Below are positions 7,722-15,360 of a stretch of 64,000 nucleotides of DNA, in pieces. The notes beneath the pieces are model-generated. The model ran no database searches and was not told the DNA's origin. It worked only from the letters and a program-made list of their open reading frames with translations. Positions within the stretch are counted from its first letter, which is position 1. Each line of letters opens with the position of its first letter. Source of the stretch: Chloroflexota bacterium (GTDB lineage: Bacteria; Chloroflexota; Dehalococcoidia; Lucifugimonadales; Lucifugimonadaceae). The position numbers were made by a program, and so were the translations under genes. The stretch lies in contig JABMNO010000020.1 of NCBI GenBank assembly GCA_013204555.1, positions 1-64,000 of the forward strand, given 5' to 3'.

Positions 7722-8791
7722 AGCCGACCTTCGAACGCACCTGCTGATATCCCAGGTTGGATTGTCTCGGCGGATCTGAACGCGAATTCATCGGTCATTC
7801 CACAGACCATGTCGGCTGCAATTCTCTCAATCTCCTCGTCAGACTCCCTGAATTCGGGAGTGATTTCATTCGGATGAGAGACGTAGTGCTCGAATAACGC
7901 TTGAGTGATCCGCATCGCGGACTTACCTTGCTGAGAGTCGGATAACGGCAGGTAGACGCGCTCGAACATGAAGTCCCTGAGCAGCGTTGTGACTTCGCCG
8001 AGTTCCTCTGACATCGAGATGATCGGCTCATCCCCGCCTGCCTCCGCGTCAGCGAGTGAAGTTGTTGAGGTGACAACCACATCCGTTATCAGGGCATTGG
8101 CGCGCTGCGAGTGGCGACGGCCGAGGAGGTCGATAGCTCTTTGCGGAAGGTCATCTACCGTGATCTGCCCGGATCTGATCGCGTCGTTGATATCGTGGGC
8201 GAGGTAGGCGATAGCGTCTGAGATTCGGACGATCTGTGCCTCCAGAGACATCCCCTCAACGGCTTCGCGGCCAAGGAAATTGCCCTGTGGCTTTGAATGG
8301 CGGCGGATGCCTTCGATTACCTCATGCGTGAGGTTGAGTCCGCGTCCATCGCGCTCAAGTCTTTCGACGATCCGAACACTGTGGCGACTGTGATGAAACC
8401 CGCCTTCAAGCAGCTCATCCAGGACTTTTTCGCCAACGTGACCGAACGGTGTGTGACCCAGATCGTGGGCAAGGGAGGTCGCTTCGACGAGGTCTTCATT
8501 GAGATTCAGGGAACGCGCGATTGTGCGAGCTACTTGCTGGACTTCAATCGTGTGCGTTAAGCGGGTTGTGTAGTGGTCGCCCTTGGGAGCGAGGAAAACC
8601 TGGCTTTTGTGCTTGAGCCGCCGGAAAGAGTTGGTGTGGATCACGCGATCCCTGTCGCGCTGAAATTCAGTGCGGTAAGGGTGGGGTTCTTCCGGGTTGG
8701 CCCTGCCTTTCGATTCGACCACGCGAGTGGCGAAGGGAGACAGGCTGGCCTCGCGGAGTTCGAGGCGTTCTCTGATGTATGTCAGGTCCAT
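7718..8791 (-). CDS. dgt: dGTPase-like HD-domain triphosphohydrolase
   Basis: 357 residues, ATG at 8791. The HD phosphohydrolase signature is clear: HTNSFRRLKHKSQVF, then RLTHTIEVQQVARTIAR, AHDLGHTPFGHVGE and LNLTHEVIEGIRRHSK, which supply the metal-binding His/Asp set of the Dgt family. It converts dNTP to deoxynucleoside plus triphosphate, controlling dNTP pools. The length is that of the shorter dNTPase-like group (about 350 residues) rather than the 500-residue E. coli enzyme. Convergent with the small membrane peptide gene; upstream is the tandem MFS pair on the same strand, whose stop lies about 60 bp from this start. Confidence 0.93.
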   Translation of the reverse strand: MDLTYIRERLELREASLSPFATRVVESKGRANPEEPHPYRTEFQRDRDRVIHTNSFRRLKHKSQVFLAPKGDHYTTRLTHTIEVQQVARTIARSLNLNEDLVEATSLAHDLGHTPFGHVGEKVLDELLEGGFHHSRHSVRIVERLERDGRGLNLTHEVIEGIRRHSKPQGNFLGREAVEGMSLEAQIVRISDAIAYLAHDINDAIRSGQITVDDLPQRAIDLLGRRHSQRANALITDVVVTSTTSLADAEAGGDEPIISMSEELGEVTTLLRDFMFERVYLPLSDSQQGKSAMRITQALFEHYVSHPNEITPEFRESDEEIERIAADMVCGMTDEFAFRSAETIQPGISAGAFEGRL

Positions 8792-8852
8792 ATGCGTGTA
8801 GGAAAGGATACTGTCGCAGTGAACTCGCAGGCGCTAGCGGGTGAGGAGTAGT

Positions 8853-10127
8853 TTAATCGTCCGCAACGGGGCGGCCATCTAGATTCCGCAGTTCACGTTG
8901 CGTTGTCATCATGATCAGCGCCGCAGCGATCACAATAACCGGACCAATGAGCATGCCTGTCTTCACTCCGAACGCTGCCGCCATCGACCCGGTGAACAGG
9001 CCGCTAAGAACGAACAGGCTGTTGGTGATCGCAACAATCCCCATCACGCGTCCTCGCACATGATCTTCGACCCGAAGCTGAATGGCTGTCCTGCTGCTCA
9101 TCATGAACAGCCCATTGCCAAGGTGAGCAACATATGCGGCAGGAATCGACACCGCCATTCCGGGTGATATTGCAATTACGAGTAGGGATGTTGAGAACAG
9201 CAAACATGCGCCGATGATCACCCGGCCAACGTATTGGGTTGAATTGAGCCGGCCTGAGAGGATTATCCCGGTTAAGGCGCCAAGGCCGGCAGCCGAGAAC
9301 AGGAAGCCGACCTGTGTAGCGTCGCCGTCGAAACGGTCCACGTAGGCCGGAAGGATTTGAATCCATCCCGCGCCGAAGAAGATGTTGGCGAATGAAAGTC
9401 CAATAATCGCGAGAAACACGCGTCGCTGGGCGATGTATCTGACACCTTCAGAGAGGTCCTTGATCGGGTTTCGAGAGGCTGAAATAACGTGTCGCGAAGG
9501 GAGAAATAGCAGAGTGGCAAGCATCAAACCCCATGCTCCGGCGGCGATGAAGAACGCGGCGGAAAGTCCGGCTATGGAAATGATCACGCCACCAAGGGTG
9601 GGCATGAGCACAGAGTTGGAGGCCCTCAGCGCACCGTTGTTGGTTACAGCGCTGCGCAGAGCAACTTTCGGGATCAGGGATGTGAAGTAAGTTTCACGGG
9701 CTGGTTCGTCCATGCCCAACGCCACACCATTTAGCGCTGCCAGCGCAAATACGTGCCAGAGCTCGATTGAGTTGGTGATAACAAGCACTGCGATTACCGA
9801 GAGAACCGTCGCGATAATGGACGTGGAGAAAGCCAGAACCATGCGGGTGTTCAGCCGGTCTGCGAGCACACCACCGAACATAGACACGATGATTGTTGGC
9901 AACGCAGTTGAAGCGGCCAGAACACCGAGGTCGAGGGCATTTCCAGTGATGTCGAATACCAGGACCGTGAGCGAGACCTGATTCAGGCGAACGCCCGCCG
10001 CTGCGGCAAAGGAACCGGCCCACCAGATTCGGAACTTCCCGTAGCGAAAAGCGCTGGTGGACTGAGCCAACGCACCATCAGGTGTATCGATGGCTAGAGG
10101 GGAGGATTCCGTACGTTCGCCTGCCAT
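8853..10127 (-). CDS. MFS transporter (EntS/MFS_3-like), second of a tandem pair
   Basis: About 424 residues with around 11-12 hydrophobic segments. The N-terminal region FRYGKFRIWWAGSFAAAAGV and the loop GGVLADRLNTRMVL are typical of the MFS_3 / enterobactin-exporter-like drug-proton antiporters; GRVMGI is a matching motif in the second half. ATG at 10127 overlaps the upstream gene's TGA as TGATG, implying translational coupling. The product is about as long as its upstream paralog and aligns with it along its length by eye. Substrate unknown; export of a small molecule is the family expectation. Confidence 0.88.
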   Translation of the reverse strand: MAGERTESSPLAIDTPDGALAQSTSAFRYGKFRIWWAGSFAAAAGVRLNQVSLTVLVFDITGNALDLGVLAASTALPTIIVSMFGGVLADRLNTRMVLAFSTSIIATVLSVIAVLVITNSIELWHVFALAALNGVALGMDEPARETYFTSLIPKVALRSAVTNNGALRASNSVLMPTLGGVIISIAGLSAAFFIAAGAWGLMLATLLFLPSRHVISASRNPIKDLSEGVRYIAQRRVFLAIIGLSFANIFFGAGWIQILPAYVDRFDGDATQVGFLFSAAGLGALTGIILSGRLNSTQYVGRVIIGACLLFSTSLLVIAISPGMAVSIPAAYVAHLGNGLFMMSSRTAIQLRVEDHVRGRVMGIVAITNSLFVLSGLFTGSMAAAFGVKTGMLIGPVIVIAAALIMMTTQRELRNLDGRPVADD

Positions 10128-11398
10128 CAATCCTCGACCAGGCTACGGCCATCAAGGGACCTGATCTGCGGCTGAGTGATCGCCACGAAGATCACGATCA
10201 ATGCCAGGATGACGGAGCCGGTAGCGATCGCCACTCGCACCGATGTGAAATCGGCGATCACGCCGCCAAAAAAGCCGCCGAGTGCAATCAGGCTGAACGT
10301 GATCGTGTATATTCCCATCACTCGGCCTCTTAGCCCATCGGGAACGCGAATTTGTAGCACGGTCATTGAGCTAATCATGTACGTCGAATTGAAGAATCCT
10401 GCCACTAGCGCAAGCACGATGGATAGCCAGTAGACAGGGGACAGAGCGAAGAGAAAGATCATCACTGCGAACGCGAAGGCGCCACTGAGGATCATCCAGC
10501 CCAGTCGCTCTACCTGCTGGTACTTTCCGACAACGAATGTGCCGGTCACGGCGCCAATTCCAACTCCGGTGAAGATGAAGCCAATTTCGCGGGGCCCACC
10601 ACCGAACAAATCGACATACGCGGGCATTAACTGCATGTAGATCATGCCGAAGAACATGTTGGCAAATGTGAGTGGGATGAGAATGGCGAAGAGTCGTGTT
10701 CGCGCTATGAAGGCGATGCCTTCGGTGAACTCTTTGAGTGGATTGCGCCCAGGTTGTTTCTGGATGACTGGCATCTTCAGGGTGATCAGAGTGGCGAACA
10801 TGACCATGAACGCCGCTGCAGCGATGTAGAAGGTGAGTGACGGCCCAAAGGCGGCAATGATGAACCCGCCAGTTGTGGGGACGATGATTCGTGAGCCCTG
10901 CCAGAGGATGGACGATAGCGCCACGGCGCTCATCATCTGGGATTTATCATCGAGTAGCGATGGGAACATAGCATTCCGGGTCGGCCAATCGAGTCCCGTC
11001 GCGAGGCCCGTGAAGAACGCGATGGTGTATACGTGCCACACCTGAATGACGTCGATGACCACCAGAGTGGCCAGCAGGGCGAGCAGGCCTGCCAGGGCCA
11101 CTTGCGTACCCATGAGGAGTTTTCTGCGGTCAATTCGGTCGGCCAACACTCCGCCGAAGAGCGTGACCATAATCGTAGGAGCAGCGGTCGCCAGGCCCAG
11201 AGTGCCGAGATCGAGCGCTGAGCCAGTGAGGTCATATACCAGCACGCCCTGAGCGAGTTGGTTCAGATTGAACGCACCTACTGCGGCGATGGAGCCGAGC
11301 CAGAACCGCCGGAAGGGCGCGTACTTGAGAGCACCGAAGCGCGTCGGAGCGGCGACCAAAGGGTCGGCGTCTGACACGGCTACTCGGGATGCGCTCAA
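10127..11398 (-). CDS. MFS transporter (EntS/MFS_3-like), first of a tandem pair
   Basis: 423 residues, about 12 hydrophobic segments, with the same motifs as its neighbour (FGALKYAPFRRFWLGSIAAVGAFNLNQ, FGGVLADRIDRRKLL, GLRGRVMGIYTI). The only start in frame at the 5' end is TTG at 11398; a GTG six codons later is an alternative. A third related MFS protein lies at 52.6-53.8 kb. Coupling to the downstream paralog by a one-base stop/start overlap suggests equimolar synthesis, so the two could work as a pair, though MFS proteins usually act as monomers. The region upstream holds repeats rather than a recognisable promoter. Confidence 0.88.
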   Translation of the reverse strand: MSASRVAVSDADPLVAAPTRFGALKYAPFRRFWLGSIAAVGAFNLNQLAQGVLVYDLTGSALDLGTLGLATAAPTIMVTLFGGVLADRIDRRKLLMGTQVALAGLLALLATLVVIDVIQVWHVYTIAFFTGLATGLDWPTRNAMFPSLLDDKSQMMSAVALSSILWQGSRIIVPTTGGFIIAAFGPSLTFYIAAAAFMVMFATLITLKMPVIQKQPGRNPLKEFTEGIAFIARTRLFAILIPLTFANMFFGMIYMQLMPAYVDLFGGGPREIGFIFTGVGIGAVTGTFVVGKYQQVERLGWMILSGAFAFAVMIFLFALSPVYWLSIVLALVAGFFNSTYMISSMTVLQIRVPDGLRGRVMGIYTITFSLIALGGFFGGVIADFTSVRVAIATGSVILALIVIFVAITQPQIRSLDGRSLVED

Positions 11399-11498
11399 TA
11401 CCGGTGGTCCATGGCTAGTTGGCGAATGAGGGAGGAGGGTAGGGGAGGAATGTTACTCCGGGTGTGGGTAGCCGAGTGCTGAGCGCGCCCGGTCGCAC

Positions 11499-11557
11499 CT
11501 CGCCGCGTCATCCCGGACATCCTCGCAAAGCCTCCGATTCCGGGATGACGCGGCGAG
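11499..11557. repeat. 19-bp perfect inverted repeat (intergenic hairpin)
   Basis: Arms 11499-11517 and 11539-11557 are exact reverse complements (outer end CTCGCCGCGTCATCCCGGA) with a 21-nt loop. No T-tract follows, so it is not a standard terminator for the MFS operon, which also runs the other way. It lies in the 512-bp gene-free stretch 11399-11910 and is part of a dispersed repeat: its loop and right arm recur at 11741-11775. Confidence 0.7.
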
Positions 11558-11740
11558 GCCGGCAGTTGGGGGTGGACTTACCGATGGAGAGTGAGGCCTA
11601 CAACTGGCAATATGTCACTCTGGACGCCGATAGACGATCCGGGATCTCAGCGTCGCCATTGACCACGGCTGATCGACCGCAACCGTCACAACCTGCGATG
11701 GCGTGGCGTTCTAATGTCATGCGTGCGTGCCTGGGGCCTG

Positions 11741-11775
11741 GACATCTCCGCGAAGCCTACGATTCCGGGATGACG
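11741..11775. repeat. Second copy of the intergenic repeat
   Basis: Identical at 31 of 35 positions to 11516-11550 (GACATC...GATTCCGGGATGACG). Here the left hairpin arm is degenerate. Both copies contain GGATGAC/GTCATCC, a signature also present, in part, in the element at 21618-21816. Confidence 0.6.
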
Positions 11776-11910
11776 GGTGTTTTCGGGCCGTCCCTTCGTG
11801 TCGGTAATGACGGATGTGGTGTGGCGATCACCTCCACATCCAGGGTGAAGGGTTGGGATGGGCAGTCGCCTCTCTGTTCGGAATGACGAGTGTGGGTTCC
11901 TGCCAGGGAT

Positions 11911-12933
11911 CTAGTCGCGGCTAATGACGGCGTCACTTTCGCCGTCACGATAGGCGATCGCTTCCCTGACCGCTTCTTCGAAGCCAACCTGTGGGTTGTA
12001 GCCGAAGTCGTTTTTCGAGGCGCTGAGATCGTACTCGTAGAAGGTCGGAGATGTTCCTCCGAGATTGATGCGGCAGTAGGGCAGATCGAGTTGCTGGGCG
12101 AGGTGTGGTATCGCCGTATCCCAGTTGAATGGTCCGGGCCCAGCCAGCTGATACGTCTTCCCGAAGGTTGATTCCTTGCTAAACGCAGCCTCGAAGCCAT
12201 GTACCAGGTCGCGCACTTCCACGTTGTGCTTTTTCCACGGCCGGCCATTCTCGTCGCAGGCGATTATCAGCTTGTCGGAGCCACCATCTTCGGCCTTCAG
12301 CGACTCAAATGTGGAGCGGCCCACATCGTCAGTCCGGTTCTCGAAGTTGCCGAGGAAGGTCTTCAGGTAGAACTGCGGCCAGTTCAGGATTTCACCGGCT
12401 CCCCACACGTTGGCGAAGCGAATTACCGTGGCTGGCATGTTCTCATGGCGCACATAGCGATCAACGAGGTTTTCACCGAGGACCTTGGTGTAGCCGTACC
12501 AGTCTGTGGAAACGAGAGGCAGGGAATCCTCCCGAATTGGCTTGGCGATTCCACCAGCCGGGTACTTGAACATCGTGGCGTCGGTGCTCGTCCAGATCAG
12601 GTGTTTCAGCTCGTCGCCCAACGACAATCCTGCCTCAAGCACGTTGAACAGTCCTTTGACGTTGATGTCGAAGTACTGTTCCGATGTGAAGGGACCACCG
12701 GCCTGGAATGCGGCGCCAAGGTGGAAGATCGCGTCGACTCCATTAGCAGCGCGCATCACATCGCCCTGGTTGATCAGATCACCCTCAGCGATGTCTGCGC
12801 CCAGTTTCGCCATCGTCTCAGCCTTCCGGTCGCCCGGCCAGACGAATCCCCGGACATCGTGGCCATTGTCGATGAAGCGTCGTGCGATGTTGGCGCCAAC
12901 ACGTCCAGTAATGCCGGTGATCAGAATCTTCAA
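11911..12933 (-). CDS. NAD-dependent epimerase/dehydratase (extended SDR)
   Basis: 340 residues from TTG at 12933, chosen because GAGGGG lies 8 nt upstream and the protein then begins with the family-standard KILITGITGRVGANIAR. Thirteen further upstream codons are open but unlike the family. GITGRVG is the Rossmann dinucleotide motif; DAIFHLGAAF, a central Ser/Thr (IWTSTD) and YGYTKVLGE supply the SDR catalytic Ser/Thr-Tyr-Lys. Extended SDRs of this type act on nucleotide sugars or related ketones/alcohols. A KKHNVEVRDLVHGFEAAF block matches the C-terminal substrate region. It is divergent from the alcohol dehydrogenase gene, with 136 bp between starts that must hold both promoters. Substrate unknown. 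Confidence 0.88.
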   Translation of the reverse strand: MKILITGITGRVGANIARRFIDNGHDVRGFVWPGDRKAETMAKLGADIAEGDLINQGDVMRAANGVDAIFHLGAAFQAGGPFTSEQYFDINVKGLFNVLEAGLSLGDELKHLIWTSTDATMFKYPAGGIAKPIREDSLPLVSTDWYGYTKVLGENLVDRYVRHENMPATVIRFANVWGAGEILNWPQFYLKTFLGNFENRTDDVGRSTFESLKAEDGGSDKLIIACDENGRPWKKHNVEVRDLVHGFEAAFSKESTFGKTYQLAGPGPFNWDTAIPHLAQQLDLPYCRINLGGTSPTFYEYDLSASKNDFGYNPQVGFEEAVREAIAYRDGESDAVISRD

Positions 12934-13069
12934 TAGATGTCCCCTCAGAAAAACGTTGGTGCGCGCAAGCACCGTTTGTTTGGCGAATTATCACAGGTAT
13001 GTGGTGACTGATATAGAGCTATACTCGCAAAAGTCCCAATTTTGCACAAAAGTGAAAGGTGTCTGGCAT

Positions 13070-14101
13070 ATGCGAGGCCTAGTTTTCGCTGGTGATCGGC
13101 GAGCAGAAGTACGCGATTTCGATCAACTGGATCCCGGACCAGGAGAAGTGCGAGTCAAGGTCAGATCATCAGGAATGTGCGGTAGTGACCTGCACACATA
13201 TCGTGGCCCGGCAAAAGATCCAACTGGTCCGGTGAAACGGCCCGGACACGAGCCCTGCGGAGAGATCGCAGCGGTTGGTGCAGGCGTAACAAACGTACAT
13301 GTGGGTGATCGGGTGATTGTGCACCACTATCTGGGCTGTGGATACTGCAAATACTGTCGGCTGGGATACAACCAGCTTTGTCTGAACCCCGGACCCAACA
13401 ACTTGTACTACGGCGGGTCAGAACACGGCGGGCACGGTGAATCACTCATCTGCGCTGCCCGTGTATGTGTGCCACTTGCGGACGAACTCACTTTTGATGA
13501 AGGCGCGATGATCGCCTGCGGGACATCCACGGCCTATCTCGGCCTGATAAAAATGGACATCTCAGGTCGAGACACCGTCGCGATCTTTGGACAGGGCCCG
13601 GTCGGCCTCGCTGGAACGATGCTCGCCAAGGCGATGGGTTCACGTGTGATCGCAGTGGACCTCTCGGAACCTCGGCTTCAACTGGCGCGAGACGCCGGAG
13701 CGGACGAACTGGTCAATCCGAACGATGGGGATGTGACTGAGCAGATCAGGACTTTGACCCACGGCGAAGGCGCTGATGCGGCACTTGAAGCCGCCGGAGC
13801 ACAGGCGACACGTAAGGCATCCTGTACGGCAGTGAAAGTATTTGGACGAACGTCCTGGGTTGGGGAGCAGGGCGAGGTAGTGCTGCAACCGACGCCCGAT
13901 ATCATTCACAGGCACCTCACGCTGTACGGCTCATGGACGGTGAGTATCTTTGGCATGGAGGAGACAGCGCAGTTCGTCATCGATAGAAAGGTGCCCCTGC
14001 AGAGCATGGTCACAGAGCGCCTCAATATCGAGAACGTCCCCGAGGCATACCAGCGCTTCGATAAGCAGGACACCGGCAAGATGGTGATTTCCTGGGACTA
14101 G
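13070..14101 (+). CDS. Zinc-dependent medium-chain alcohol dehydrogenase
   Basis: 343 residues, ATG at 13070, AAAGGTG about 10 nt upstream. The long open frame to 12506 is a shadow of the divergent SDR gene. Catalytic zinc ligands are Cys in SSGMCGSDLHTY and the His/Glu of RPGHEPCGEI; the structural zinc loop is GCGYCKYCRLGYNQLC. GQGPVGLAGTMLAKAMG is the NAD(P)-binding motif. The closest families by eye are threonine/sorbitol dehydrogenase-like enzymes that oxidise secondary alcohols; the substrate is not determined. The cohesin-like gene starts 11 nt downstream on the same strand, but with an unrelated function. Confidence 0.92.
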   Translation: MRGLVFAGDRRAEVRDFDQLDPGPGEVRVKVRSSGMCGSDLHTYRGPAKDPTGPVKRPGHEPCGEIAAVGAGVTNVHVGDRVIVHHYLGCGYCKYCRLGYNQLCLNPGPNNLYYGGSEHGGHGESLICAARVCVPLADELTFDEGAMIACGTSTAYLGLIKMDISGRDTVAIFGQGPVGLAGTMLAKAMGSRVIAVDLSEPRLQLARDAGADELVNPNDGDVTEQIRTLTHGEGADAALEAAGAQATRKASCTAVKVFGRTSWVGEQGEVVLQPTPDIIHRHLTLYGSWTVSIFGMEETAQFVIDRKVPLQSMVTERLNIENVPEAYQRFDKQDTGKMVISWD

Positions 14102-14115
14102 GGAGGCTCCCAACG
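14102..14115 (+). promoter_or_regulatory. Shine-Dalgarno site placing the start at ACG
   Basis: GGAGG at 14102-14106 lies 6 nt before ACG (14113-14115), the ideal distance for initiation. No ATG, GTG or TTG in this frame lies between the preceding stop at 14101 and GTG 14164. The ACG is either a non-standard start or a single-base change from ATG. Confidence 0.5.
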
Positions 14116-15312
14116 AGACGACGATTTATTCGGCTCACGCTCCCGATCATCGCGGTCGGGGTAGTGGTCGCGGTAATTTTCACGCCTGGCTGGAGCGGTG
14201 ATGCGCGTGGCGCCGGCGGATCGCTCACGTTCGCCCCAGACATCGTTGTGCTAGCAAACAGCGGGGATACCGCTGACGTCAGCGTGGTCCATTCAGGACT
14301 TGGTGCGCCCGCGGACGGTGTGCAACTCCACTTGCGGCATGATGCAACAATCAAGATAACTGGATTTGTCTGCGCTGGTCCATTCGCGGGAACAGGGACA
14401 TTCACCTTGCCAATCGCAACCACATCGATCGGCTCTCTCGTTGGTTGTGTGAAGATCGGTAGCAACATCCCTGATATTTCCGGCACGATCGCGGTTCTGA
14501 CGATAAAACGGACTGTACCGGGAGACTCGCAGGTGGTCCTTGATGATAGTGGTCTCTCTCCGACCCTGTTTACATTAGCGGGCGGTAAAATCGCGCCTGG
14601 CACACTTGGAAGCCTATCAGTCATCACCTCCGTTGGATCGCCACCTCCAACGGCGACCGCAATTCCCGTTGCGACTCCGACTCAGGCACCCGCGCCCACT
14701 CCGCTGCCCACTGCAACCAGAACTCCCACAACAACTCCAAGCCCCACGCCCACACCTGCTCCGGGTTCGACCCCAACCCCAACCCCGACCCCTACACCAA
14801 CTCAGCCCCCAAGCCCCACGGCCACCCCATCTTCCGAGCCGACCTCGTCCCCGATGCCAGGAGCTACGGTGCTGCCCACTGCGACAAAGGCACCGTCGCC
14901 GGCCGGTGGCCCTGAAGCTACCCCCACCCCTGTTGCGAATGTAACGGTCGTTCCGGTGGTCGCCACGGCCACCCAGGTTCCACGGACGTCATTGGAACCC
15001 ACGGCGACACTGCATCCAACGGTCACGGTATCACCGGTGGCAGCATCTACCGAAGTGACAGTTTTGGCAGACGTACCCACGGCCACGGTGGCCCCAACTC
15101 CTGGCGCTGCACCAACCCCCGTACCTGCACCGACGCCGACCCTGGTGCCCTCAAACGAGTCGTTCGAGCCGGAAGTTACGCCTGTTCTGGTGGAGCAACG
15201 GACCAACACGGGAACGTGTAATTCGACAGATGGCGGAGTCAACATGGGAATACTGGGAATGCTCATCATCCCTGCGCTCGCAGGCGCCCAAACGCTTAAA
15301 CGCCGGTTGTAG
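14113..15312 (+). CDS. Cell-surface protein with cohesin-like domain and C-terminal anchor; apparent ACG start
   Basis: Reading from ACG at 14113 gives 399 residues. The first 24 residues (RRRFIRLTLPIIAVGVVVAVIF) form a textbook signal peptide; the first conventional start in frame, GTG at 14164, would remove its basic n-region and most of its hydrophobic core. GGGAGG ends 6 nt upstream of the ACG. Residues about 38-174 look like a cohesin domain: DIVVLANSGDTADVSVVHSG, a DGVQLHLRHD strand, a GTIAVLTIKR strand and a closing FTLAGGKI. A Pro/Thr-rich linker follows (about 175-345, PTPTPTP repeats), then a C-terminal hydrophobic segment (GILGMLIIPALAG) and TLKRRL, a membrane anchor. It sits 48 nt upstream of a dockerin-bearing gene, implying a scaffold/enzyme pair. 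Cohesin assignment is by pattern, not by search. Confidence 0.65.
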   Translation, partial: TRRRFIRLTLPIIAVGVVVAVIFTPGWSGDARGAGGSLTFAPDIVVLANSGDTADVSVVHSGLGAPADGVQLHLRHDATIKITGFVCAGPFAGTGTFTLPIATTSIGSLVGCVKIGSNIPDISGTIAVLTIKRTVPGDSQVVLDDSGLSPTLFTLAGGKIAPGTLGSLSVITSVGSPPPTATAIPVATPTQAPAPTPLPTATRTPTTTPSPTPTPAPGSTPTPTPTPTPTQPPSPTATPSSEPTSSPMPGATVLPTATKAPSPAGGPEATPTPVANVTVVPVVATATQVPRTSLEPTATLHPTVTVSPVAASTEVTVLADVPTATVAPTPGAAPTPVPAPTPTLVPSNESFEPEVTPVLVEQRTNTGTCNSTDGGVNMGILGMLIIPALAGAQTLKRRL

Positions 15313-15360
15313 TCGTGGAACGGCGACCGAAGAAAGACCAATACTCAGGCCTGACCACTG

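Noticed and set aside
11464..11886. 140-codon open frame between the MFS pair and the SDR gene
   Set aside because: It is made of the intergenic inverted repeats and their flanks; no Shine-Dalgarno site and no plausible protein.
12506..13069. N-terminal extension of the alcohol dehydrogenase frame
   Set aside because: It is antisense to the SDR gene and unlike any dehydrogenase N-terminus; the enzyme starts at 13070.
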